NCBI GenBank assembly: GCA_900321195.1 | Contig: ONVG01000115.1 | Coordinates: 1-5,055, forward strand | Reading direction: 5' to 3' | Length of the DNA: 5,055 nucleotides | Source: an uncultured Eubacteriales bacterium | GTDB taxonomy: Bacteria > Bacillota > Clostridia > Oscillospirales > Acutalibacteraceae | In this document: piece after piece, positions 1 through 5,055 of the stretch | Layout of the letters: each line of letters opens with the position of its first letter | Position numbering within the stretch: the first letter of the stretch is position 1 | Translations under genes and position numbers: made by a program | The notes under the pieces: model-generated | What the model was told of the DNA's origin: nothing | Database searches by the model: none | The model's input: the letters and a program-made list of their open reading frames with translations, nothing else

Positions 1-2980
1 TTGACGGCATATAGAGTATGCCTGCCGGAACAAGAGGCGTTTTACTGTCTGCCAAAAGCTCTCCGCCCTTTGACTTTATCGCCGCAAGATAAAACAGCAT
101 CTGTATATTCAGTCCGTAAAGTATATCCGAAAGAAGGAATTTCTTTGCGCCTGTTTTATAGTCGATTATCCTTATATATTTTTTGCCGTTGTGCAGGAAC
201 GTGTCAACACGGTCTACCTTTCCGGCTACGGTTATTATCTCTCCGTCGGCAAGCTTCAGCTCGTAAGACGGGATATCCTGCTCCTTGCCGCCTATGCAAA
301 GCTCGAATTTTTCGGGAACAAAGCTGCAGTATTCAAACTCGTCAACAAGCCTTTTTATGAGCAGCCTGAGATTTTTCGTTATATATCCGAACTGTACCAT
401 GAAGCGCTCTGTCCTGTCGCCGCCGCCGCCAATGCTTTCGATAAAGCCGGCAACATATTTTTTTATAAGCTCGTCAAGCTCATCATCACCGCAGCTTTTC
501 AGTCCGTCTATGCCCTTATCACGTATTATATTTTCAAGAACATCATGCACAGCCGTACCAAAAATACTTGCATTCATGCTTGTCTTTTTTCTCGGTCTGG
601 CTTTGAGTCCGTAATTGCAGAAAAAAGAGAACGGACATTTATAGTATTTTTCTATCTGTGAAGCCGACAATACAAGCTGCTTTTCCGGATTTTCCTGATT
701 TTCCTGATTTTCCTGATTTTCCTGATTTTCCTGCTGTCTGTATTCATATTTGAAAAGTTTGTTGGCATACACATTATCATTTATTGCAAAGGGTTCTTCA
801 TCAGCCGCGCGTTTTACGGCAAGATATTTTTCGCTGTATTCTTTATCCTCACGAAAATACTTTTTAAGAGTATTCGATACCTTGTCACATTCATTCCATC
901 TTGACGCGCATTCCTCAAAAGCCTGCTCCTTTGTACAGAAAAGCTCCTCATAAGGTATATCGCTGAGATGTCTTGTTTTTATGGGTCCGAGTATTGCGGT
1001 TATCTCATTGAATATAACGGAGGGGCCGTATTTTTCGCCGTTTGTTCCCGACATTGAGCGGCTCACAAAAAGCCTGTCTGTCGGGAGAGAGAGCGCGGCA
1101 TAGGCGTTGAATTTTTCTTTCAGCGACATTCCGTAAACATTGTCATACAGCGGCAGGTCAAGCCCTATAAGAGATGAACGCTCATTATCGCTGAAAAGTC
1201 CCTGCGCTGTCGGAACAGCAGGAAAAACTCCGTCATGCGCGCCTATGATAAATACAGCCTTCTGTCCCTCGTTTCGTATGTTTCCGGCAGTTCCCACTAT
1301 TACCTGGTCAAGAGTTCTCGGTATATCCGAAAGTGAATTGTGTGATATCATCATTTTCAGAAGCTCATAGTATCTTCTGCTGTCAAGCGCTGTGTCCTTC
1401 AATACATCATACATTTTTTCAAGTATTCCTATAAGTGTATCCCATATCTTTGCTTCGGCTTCTATCTGCTTTTCATCATAGACTCCTTCAAAGGATATTA
1501 TCAGCCCTGCCATATGCTTTGCGGTTTCAAATCTTTCAAGCAGCTTATATACCGCAGCTGACATATCCGCTCCCGTCTTTGCGCCCGACAATTCATCCGC
1601 AAAGACAGTCAGCGGCTCTATTATCTTTTTGCGGATATTTTCTATCTTTTCAAGCTCTTCCTTGTCTGTTTCGCTTTCATTTCCGTCAGGGTTCATAGTA
1701 AAGGGGTGCTTCCAGCGGCTGCCCTTTATATCCCACATGTAAGCATAGTTTTCAATAGTATATATTTCGTTTGAGCTTAACGGTGTGAGCCGTGTTTTCA
1801 TAAGCGCGAGCAGACTTTCCGTATTAAATGACGAATGAACGACCTCAAAGGCGGAAAGCACAAGCTTTATAAGCGGCTTGCAGTCGAGCGGCTGCGGATT
1901 TGACATAAAAAACGGTATGTGATACTTTGGAAATTCCGCCGCTATGACGTTCCTGTACATTTCGGGCTTGCGGCATATTATAAGTATATCACGATAATTA
2001 TATTTATCATTTCTTACAAGCTTTCTTATATCTCTTGCAGTCTGGTGTATCTCGTCATATTCGTCCGCCGCTTCATAAAGCTTTACGCTGCCGTCATCAA
2101 TATCATAACAGTCGCCGTCAAAGCGGAAAACAGACTCCTCTATCGCCGCTATCGAGCTGCTTTTGAATCTTTTATGTCCTTCAAGGCGGATAAGCGGTCT
2201 TTCCTCTGTACCGTATTTTCTGGCGAGCATCTGAATTTTAAGAAGTGTCGTATCAGGCTCCCTGAAAATAGAGCTTCCTATATCATTTACGCTGCTGCTG
2301 TCGGCGCAAAGCGTCATGCCGACAAATTCAGCCTGCTTTATGCAAAGACCGATTATTTTCATTTCCTGTCCCGAAAAGCCGTTGAAGGAATCGAACCATA
2401 CTGTCTTTCCGCTGAACCAGCAGTTATCCTCTATCATCTCATAAAGCCTTGTAAGGTCGTCGTCAGGGTCGGAATAAGCATTTCCGAGTATTGCTTCATA
2501 TGCCGAATATATTGCCGCGCTCTCTTTAAGCTTTTGTTTAAGACGCACATCATTTGTCTTTTCAGCCGTTTCTATAAGCTGTTCGGGCGTTATTGCGCAC
2601 ATCTTGTATTCATTTATCGCGCCGAGCATAAGCCCTGCAAAATCGCTCTTTTTGCTCCTTGCGCTGTAAAGCACGAGCCTGTCCGATACTTCCTCAGCCG
2701 CAAGGCTCATTATAACAGACTTTACTCCGTCATCTATGCTCTTTCCGTAAGATTTGCCGTATTCAGCCGATACGGATTCATACAGCCTTTTGAAGCTGAG
2801 TATTTTTACCCTTGCCGCATCCTTTGCGCCCATAGCAGTAAGTATCCTCTTTTCGTTATAAAAAGAGTTCTGTTCGGGCACTATCAGTATTACCTCTTTT
2901 TTTGCGGCGGCTTTTATTATTTCATCAAGCACATATTCTGTTTTTCCGCTTCCGCTTCTTCCTGCAACTATTTGCAGCAT
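1..2980 (-). CDS. addB: ATP-dependent helicase/nuclease subunit B, AddB (3' end outside window)
   Basis: AddB partners AddA in the cytoplasmic AddAB (RexAB) complex, the Firmicute counterpart of RecBCD, which resects double-strand breaks and loads RecA after Chi. The reading frame is open for 993 codons without a stop or frameshift; the family is usually about 1,150 residues, so roughly 150 C-terminal residues lie beyond the left edge. Visible in order: a Walker A motif GRSGSGKT (residues 7-14), a conserved WFDSFNGFSGQE block (about 225-240), IIGAHDGVFP in the second helicase-like half, then a C-terminal RecB-like nuclease domain. That domain shows Cys782 in YYKCPFSFF (expected first ligand of the 4Fe-4S cluster), His812 in GTAVHDVLE, Asp923 in GKVDRVD, and Asp940/Lys942 in IDYKTG, so the nuclease looks intact. 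The other three cluster cysteines would be in the missing part. The ATG at 2978-2980 follows a good ribosome binding site. addA would be expected to follow to the left but is not seen. Confidence 0.96.
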   Translation of the reverse strand, partial: MLQIVAGRSGSGKTEYVLDEIIKAAAKKEVILIVPEQNSFYNEKRILTAMGAKDAARVKILSFKRLYESVSAEYGKSYGKSIDDGVKSVIMSLAAEEVSDRLVLYSARSKKSDFAGLMLGAINEYKMCAITPEQLIETAEKTNDVRLKQKLKESAAIYSAYEAILGNAYSDPDDDLTRLYEMIEDNCWFSGKTVWFDSFNGFSGQEMKIIGLCIKQAEFVGMTLCADSSSVNDIGSSIFREPDTTLLKIQMLARKYGTEERPLIRLEGHKRFKSSSIAAIEESVFRFDGDCYDIDDGSVKLYEAADEYDEIHQTARDIRKLVRNDKYNYRDILIICRKPEMYRNVIAAEFPKYHIPFFMSNPQPLDCKPLIKLVLSAFEVVHSSFNTESLLALMKTRLTPLSSNEIYTIENYAYMWDIKGSRWKHPFTMNPDGNESETDKEELEKIENIRKKIIEPLTVFADELSGAKTGADMSAAVYKLLERFETAKHMAGLIISFEGVYDEKQIEAEAKIWDTLIGILEKMYDVLKDTALDSRRYYELLKMMISHNSLSDIPRTLDQVIVGTAGNIRNEGQKAVFIIGAHDGVFPAVPTAQGLFSDNERSSLIGLDLPLYDNVYGMSLKEKFNAYAALSLPTDRLFVSRSMSGTNGEKYGPSVIFNEITAILGPIKTRHLSDIPYEELFCTKEQAFEECASRWNECDKVSNTLKKYFREDKEYSEKYLAVKRAADEEPFAINDNVYANKLFKYEYRQQENQENQENQENQENPEKQLVLSASQIEKYYKCPFSFFCNYGLKARPRKKTSMNASIFGTAVHDVLENIIRDKGIDGLKSCGDDELDELIKKYVAGFIESIGGGGDRTERFMVQFGYITKNLRLLIKRLVDEFEYCSFVPEKFELCIGGKEQDIPSYELKLADGEIITVAGKVDRVDTFLHNGKKYIRIIDYKTGAKKFLLSDILYGLNIQMLFYLAAIKSKGGELLADSKTPLVPAGILYMPS
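689..733 (-). repeat. Five perfect 9-bp tandem repeats coding (Gln-Glu-Asn)x5 in addB
   Basis: The plus-strand unit ATTTTCCTG occurs five times without a mismatch. On the addB strand it reads CAG GAA AAT, giving QEN five times (residues 750-764), and a sixth degenerate unit (680-688) reads Pro-Glu-Lys. The tract lies in the linker between the inactive-helicase half and the Fe-S nuclease domain, where a flexible hydrophilic spacer is tolerable. Because the unit is a multiple of three, copy-number change would alter linker length without breaking the frame. Identical codons in every copy suggest recent slippage expansion. Confidence 0.97.
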
Positions 2981-2987
2981 ATCTCAA

Positions 2988-2996
2988 CTCTCCTTT
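2988..2996 (-). promoter_or_regulatory. addB ribosome binding site
   Basis: The minus strand reads AAAGGAGAG, with the AGGAG core ending nine bases before the ATG at 2980. This supports that ATG as the addB start, as does the Walker A motif beginning at residue 7, the usual distance for the family. Confidence 0.85.
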
Positions 2997-3033
2997 ACAT
3001 TTATGATCTGTATATTTACAAACAGTTTATAAC

Positions 3034-3062
3034 ATTATACCACATTTTTTGCAAAATTTCAG
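3034..3062 (-). promoter_or_regulatory. Putative sigma-A promoter of addB
   Basis: The minus strand has a perfect TATAAT (-10, at 3034-3039) preceded by TGG, that is an extended -10 element. Seventeen bases further upstream is a weak -35, CTGAAA (3057-3062). Transcription would start near 3027 and give a leader of about 46 bases before the addB ATG. The extended -10 probably compensates for the poor -35. No operator is obvious. Confidence 0.65.
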
Positions 3063-3102
3063 TTATAAATAAAAATAAATGCAAATATAAGTTAATGTAA
3101 GA

Positions 3103-3123
3103 TATGTAATTGACTGTTACATA
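3103..3123. promoter_or_regulatory. Perfect 7-7-7 inverted repeat, candidate operator over the metal-exporter promoter
   Basis: TATGTAA (3103-3109) and TTACATA (3117-3123) are perfect inverted arms around the seven bases TTGACTG. The -35 hexamer (3110-3115) lies in that centre, so a dimeric protein bound here would block RNA polymerase. An extra direct half-site, ATGTAA, is at 3095-3100. The position fits a metal-responsive repressor of the downstream exporter, but the sequence does not clearly match the Fur/Zur, MntR or ArsR/SmtB consensus sites that I know, so the regulator is unidentified. Confidence 0.5.
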
Positions 3124-3138
3124 CACTTATGGTATAAT
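3110..3138 (+). promoter_or_regulatory. Strong sigma-A promoter of the CDF transporter gene
   Basis: TTGACT (3110-3115) and a consensus TATAAT (3133-3138) are separated by exactly 17 bases, with TGG just before the -10 giving an extended -10 element. Transcription should start near 3145, about 30 bases before the ATG at 3176. The upstream AT-rich stretch (3061-3102) could serve as an UP element. A promoter this strong for an exporter suggests that it is normally held down by a repressor; that is inference. Confidence 0.85.
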
Positions 3139-3164
3139 TTGGATAATTATTTAATTGAACCGTC

Positions 3165-3172
3165 GGGGTGAG
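3165..3172 (+). promoter_or_regulatory. Ribosome binding site deciding the CDF transporter start
   Basis: GGGGTGAG matches the 5' part of the anti-Shine-Dalgarno complement (GGAGGTGA), with GGTGA ending four bases before ATG 3176. A TTG at 3155 would extend the protein by seven residues, but it lies only about ten bases from the predicted transcription start and has no ribosome binding site, so ATG 3176 is preferred. Confidence 0.8.
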
Positions 3173-3175
3173 CTT

Positions 3176-4078
3176 ATGAACAAAAATTCTGTTCAGAAAG
3201 ACAATGTTCAGACAGCAGTACATGTATCGGCTGTAAGTATAATCGCCAACACCGTACTTGCTGCCGGTAAAATTGCCGCAGGCTTTTTTGCCAACTCTCA
3301 GGCAATGGTAAGCGACGGCGTACACTCTGCTTCGGATGTTTTCAGCAGTATTATCGTTATCATAGGCGTGAAATTATCGGCTAAAAAATCAGACCGGCTC
3401 CATCCCTACGGTCACGAAAGATTTGAATGCGTCGCCGCGATAGTCTTGGCGGTAGTACTGGTTATAACAGGCTGTTTTATAGGCGCTGATGCAATATCAA
3501 AGCTCAGTTCGGGCAATTACGACGATTTTAAGGAACCGGGAATTGCCGCTGTCATAGCCGCTGTTTTTTCTATTGCCGTAAAAGAGGCTATGTTCTGGTA
3601 CACAAGATACTATGCAAAAAAAATAGACTCCGGCGCAGTAATGGCTGACGCATGGCATCACAGGAGCGATGCGCTTTCATCTGTCGGCGCACTTATCGGC
3701 ATTGTCGGCGCAAGAAACGGCTATCCTTTCCTGGAGCATATTGCAAGCCTTGTAATATGCGTTTTCATAATGAAGGCGGCATTCGATATTTTCAAGGACG
3801 CCGTTGACAAAATGGTAGACAAGTCGTGTGACAGTGAAACGGAAGAAAAAATACGGAGCTGTGTTTCAAGTCAGGATGATGTTATCGGAATAGACATGCT
3901 CAAAACAAGAGTTTTCGGAAACCGTATTTATGTGGATATAGAGATATGCGCGGACGGAAACAAGACTCTGTGTGAAGGTCATGAGATAGCCGAACATGTA
4001 CATGACGCCGTTGAAAAAGAATTTCCAAAGATAAAGCACATCATGGTACATGTAAATCCTGCAAAGCGCACACCATAA
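3176..4078 (+). CDS. Cation diffusion facilitator (CDF) family metal exporter
   Basis: This 300-residue protein is a typical full-length CDF transporter, a membrane proton antiporter that expels divalent cations such as Zn2+, Fe2+ or Mn2+ from the cytoplasm. Six membrane segments are visible at about residues 17-39, 43-66, 84-105, 121-141, 158-179 and 186-206, followed by a cytoplasmic ferredoxin-like domain (about 209-300). The transport site is recognisable as His50/Asp54 in SDGVHSASDV (helix 2) and His161/Asp165 in WHHRSD (helix 5). The conserved HPYGHERFE loop lies at 76-84. An HxxxD pair in both helices 2 and 5 favours zinc over manganese, but specificity cannot be fixed from sequence. 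The loop before helix 5 is short and not histidine-rich. The C-terminal domain carries family-typical histidines (269, 274, 276, 288, 292) that may bind regulatory metal. It is a monocistronic unit ended by a hairpin just after the stop. Confidence 0.95.
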   Translation: MNKNSVQKDNVQTAVHVSAVSIIANTVLAAGKIAAGFFANSQAMVSDGVHSASDVFSSIIVIIGVKLSAKKSDRLHPYGHERFECVAAIVLAVVLVITGCFIGADAISKLSSGNYDDFKEPGIAAVIAAVFSIAVKEAMFWYTRYYAKKIDSGAVMADAWHHRSDALSSVGALIGIVGARNGYPFLEHIASLVICVFIMKAAFDIFKDAVDKMVDKSCDSETEEKIRSCVSSQDDVIGIDMLKTRVFGNRIYVDIEICADGNKTLCEGHEIAEHVHDAVEKEFPKIKHIMVHVNPAKRTP

Positions 4079-4085
4079 ATAATAA

Positions 4086-4127
4086 AAAAGCATTATGAAC
4101 CTCTCACGAGTGATTCATAATGCTTTT
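4086..4127. terminator. Bidirectional intrinsic terminator between convergent genes
   Basis: A 14-bp perfect stem pairs 4086-4099 with 4114-4127 around a 14-base loop; part of the loop (TCAC-GA-GTGA) can pair further. Plus-strand transcripts continue into TTTTATTTTAT; minus-strand transcripts continue from the stem into TTTTTTATTATTT. It can therefore end both the CDF transporter transcript (stop at 4076-4078) and the glycosylase transcript. Its right arm contains the last codons and the stop codon of the glycosylase gene. Confidence 0.9.
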
Positions 4128-4606
4128 ATTTTATCCCATTCCGAAATGAGCCTTTCAAGAGAATATGCGGCATTTGCAGGACTTGTAGACGGCAGCTTTA
4201 CCGCTTCGATATTCGTTGACGGATATATATACTTTTTATACATCTTGTATGACAAAGCTCCGTTGCAGAATATCCTTTTTACATTGCTCCCGTTTATTAT
4301 AATGCTTATGTCATTTGGAACAACATCCTTTACAGAGCTGTCTGACGAGCCTGTGACAGTACATGAATGTATAGAGTCCCACAAAGCAAGAGCATTTCCG
4401 AGGATAAGCTTTTTCTTTTCATCAACAGTTTCGGGCACCCTTTCATTGAACAGCGCAGCTATGACTTTCCAGAACCTGTTCTGAGGATGACCGTAAAAAA
4501 ACATGTTTTCTCTTGACTTGACCGACGGAAAGCTTCCAAGAATAAGTGTGCTTGAATTTTTATCAAAAAGCGGCGGAAAAGGATGTACTATATTTTTTGT
4601 TTCCAT
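4115..4606 (-). CDS. DNA-deoxyinosine (hypoxanthine-DNA) glycosylase, UDG superfamily family 6
   Basis: This 163-residue protein resembles the hypoxanthine-DNA glycosylases of the uracil-DNA glycosylase superfamily, which remove hypoxanthine produced by adenine deamination and start base excision repair. The sequence shows motif 1 as LILGSFPSVKS (residues 21-31), then FYGHPQNRFW (37-46) and motif 2 as LPSTSPANA (138-146). Asn43 in HPQN is the likely catalytic asparagine by analogy with the residue reported for the family; this equivalence is from memory and not aligned. Length is normal for the family. The ATG starts 20 bases after the stop of the upstream gene, so both are probably one transcript; the site before it (TTTTGG) is a weak ribosome binding site, suggesting dependence on translation from upstream. 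Its TGA stop lies inside the terminator stem. A mismatch-specific Mug-type uracil glycosylase is the main alternative. Confidence 0.88.
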   Translation of the reverse strand: METKNIVHPFPPLFDKNSSTLILGSFPSVKSRENMFFYGHPQNRFWKVIAALFNERVPETVDEKKKLILGNALALWDSIHSCTVTGSSDSSVKDVVPNDISIIINGSNVKRIFCNGALSYKMYKKYIYPSTNIEAVKLPSTSPANAAYSLERLISEWDKIKAL

Positions 4607-4626
4607 ATTTGTTTACCAAAAGTTTT

Positions 4627-4854
4627 TTATTCGGCTTCGTATTTCTTCGCTTTCTTCATCACAGATTTGAGATATCCGCTCAGTTTAAAGCCCGTGACGA
4701 TATTTTTTACCTCCTTACAGGAAGGACATTGCTTAGGATAGATAAGTCCGTACTGACAATCGGTATGTACTAAATGTATATCATAAGTTTTATTCACGCA
4801 CTGACGGCATACATTCGTACCGTACAGTTTTTTCAATTCTTTCACAGATACCAT
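4627..4854 (-). CDS. Small zinc-ribbon-like protein of unknown function
   Basis: I do not recognise this 75-residue protein. It has two CxxC knuckles, CRQC (Cys16/Cys19) and CPSC (Cys43/Cys46), 23 residues apart, plus Cys33 and His27/His30 between them, which is the layout of a structural zinc ribbon. The C-terminal third is basic and helical in character (GYLKSVMKKAKKYEAE), and a nucleic-acid or protein contact is possible but unproven. There is no signal peptide or membrane segment, so it should be cytoplasmic. An ATG at 4881 would add nine residues but has no ribosome binding site; ATG 4854 has AGAGGA six bases upstream and is chosen. It is the first gene of a probable operon with the deoxyinosine glycosylase, 20 bases downstream. 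The link to repair is only by position. Confidence 0.8.
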   Translation of the reverse strand: MVSVKELKKLYGTNVCRQCVNKTYDIHLVHTDCQYGLIYPKQCPSCKEVKNIVTGFKLSGYLKSVMKKAKKYEAE

Positions 4855-4860
4855 GTTTAT

Positions 4861-4866
4861 TCCTCT
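4861..4866 (-). promoter_or_regulatory. Ribosome binding site selecting the start of the zinc-ribbon gene
   Basis: The minus strand reads AGAGGA followed by ATAAAC and the ATG at 4854, a standard spacing. The upstream in-frame ATG at 4881 is preceded only by AT-rich sequence without purine-rich complementarity, so the shorter protein is favoured. Confidence 0.75.
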
Positions 4867-4919
4867 GCTTTCATTTTTCATTCAAATCAAGACGTTATTT
4901 TAAGTTCTTTTACGGTATT

Positions 4920-4948
4920 AATATACAATAAAATTCCTGTTAATTCAA
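4920..4948 (-). promoter_or_regulatory. Putative sigma-A promoter of the zinc-ribbon/glycosylase operon
   Basis: On the minus strand TTGAAT (4943-4948) and TATATT (4920-4925) are separated by 17 bases, each one or two bases from consensus. Transcription would begin near 4913, leaving a leader of roughly 58 bases. The promoter lies just downstream of the terminator of the preceding gene, consistent with the start of a new transcription unit. Confidence 0.65.
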
Positions 4949-4985
4949 CTGAAAAATGAACCGTAAGCATATTTTTATTCTAAAC

Positions 4986-5017
4986 AAAAAGCTGACAGGA
5001 GCATAAAGCCTGTCAGC
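4986..5017 (-). terminator. Intrinsic terminator of the minus-strand gene at the right edge
   Basis: GCTGACAGG (4991-4999) and CCTGTCAGC (5009-5017) form a perfect 9-bp GC-rich stem with a nine-base loop. In minus-strand transcripts the stem is followed directly by TTTTTGTTTA (4981-4990), a good terminator tail. In the plus direction AAA intervenes before a run of seven T (5021-5027), so weaker activity that way is possible. It sits 12 bases after the stop codon of the partial gene at 5029-5055. Confidence 0.85.
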
Positions 5018-5028
5018 AAATTTTTTTG

Positions 5029-5055
5029 TCAAAGCTTGTCTGTCCATTCCGAAAG
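5029..5055 (-). CDS. C-terminal end of an unidentified gene (last 8 codons)
   Basis: The minus-strand frame entering from the right edge reads LSEWTDKL and then TGA at 5029-5031, immediately followed by a strong terminator hairpin. That arrangement makes a real gene end plausible. Eight residues are too few to identify a product, and the frame is chosen only because its stop is so close to the hairpin. Confidence 0.45.
   Translation of the reverse strand, partial: LSEWTDKL

Noticed and set aside
1..1698. Several plus-strand ORFs of 67-156 codons in the left third of the window
   Set aside because: All overlap the continuous minus-strand addB frame, which carries the recognisable nuclease motifs; none has a plausible ribosome binding site or domain.
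3008..3025. Imperfect dyad CTGT...ACAG with an inner TGTA...TACA in the addB leader, considered as a second operator copy
   Set aside because: The arms are only four bases long and the spacing differs from the 7-7-7 dyad at 3103-3123, so it is not distinguishable from chance in AT-rich sequence.
3047..3056. Ten-base palindrome TTTTGCAAAA within the addB promoter spacer
   Set aside because: It is short and made mostly of A and T runs that are common in this intergenic region; no repeat copy supports a regulatory role.
1919..3100. A 393-codon plus-strand ORF antisense to addB
   Set aside because: It lies opposite a clear AddB frame with Walker A and conserved blocks, runs past the addB start and through both promoters, has no ribosome binding site, and its product is a tyrosine/phenylalanine/arginine-rich composition without any recognisable motif. 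It is a shadow of addB codon use.
3866..4093. A 75-codon minus-strand ORF under the CDF gene
   Set aside because: It is antisense to the conserved C-terminal domain of the transporter and has no start signal of its own.
4095..4484. A 129-codon plus-strand ORF
   Set aside because: It starts inside the terminator hairpin and is antisense to the glycosylase frame, which has the superfamily motifs.
4546..4959. Two plus-strand ORFs of 75 and 61 codons at 4546-4773 and 4774-4959
   Set aside because: They are antisense to the zinc-ribbon gene and its promoter region, and their products are hydrophobic, low-complexity translations of AT-rich DNA.
1..5055. A defence island or new multi-gene system
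   Set aside because: The genes fall into separate transcription units with known housekeeping roles (AddB, CDF exporter, glycosylase) plus one small unknown; no effector, toxin, reverse transcriptase, mobile element or repeat array is visible.

Overview
The window looks like ordinary chromosomal DNA from a Gram-positive Firmicute, most likely a gut clostridial lineage of the Ruminococcus/Oscillospiraceae or Lachnospiraceae type. The reasons are an AddAB-type recombination nuclease subunit instead of RecB/RecC, near-consensus sigma-A promoters, purine-rich ribosome binding sites, AT-rich intergenic DNA with moderately GC coding DNA, and a family-6 deoxyinosine glycosylase. The genus is inference. 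I see no rRNA, tRNA, CRISPR array, insertion sequence or phage gene.

Layout. Positions 1-2980 (minus strand) hold the first 993 codons of addB, which runs off the left edge. Its reading frame is open throughout, so this 3 kb is one gene although several antisense ORFs look tempting. Positions 2981-3175 are a divergent intergenic region with a leftward addB promoter and a strong rightward promoter whose -35 box sits in the centre of a perfect 7-7-7 dyad. Positions 3176-4078 (plus) encode a cation diffusion facilitator metal exporter. A bidirectional terminator hairpin (4086-4127) separates it from a convergent two-gene minus-strand operon: a 75-residue zinc-ribbon-like protein of unknown role (4627-4854) followed by a DNA-deoxyinosine glycosylase (4115-4606). 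Positions 4855-5028 carry the operon promoter and the terminator of the next gene upstream, of which only the last eight codons (5029-5055) are present.

Functionally, two of the recognisable genes concern DNA maintenance (double-strand-break end processing by AddAB; repair of deaminated adenine by the glycosylase) and one concerns metal homeostasis. They are separate transcription units and nothing suggests they act as one system. I found no convincing new multi-gene system. The items most worth a second look are the candidate operator over the metal-exporter promoter, the small cysteine protein co-transcribed with the glycosylase, and a perfect five-copy 9-bp repeat inside addB.
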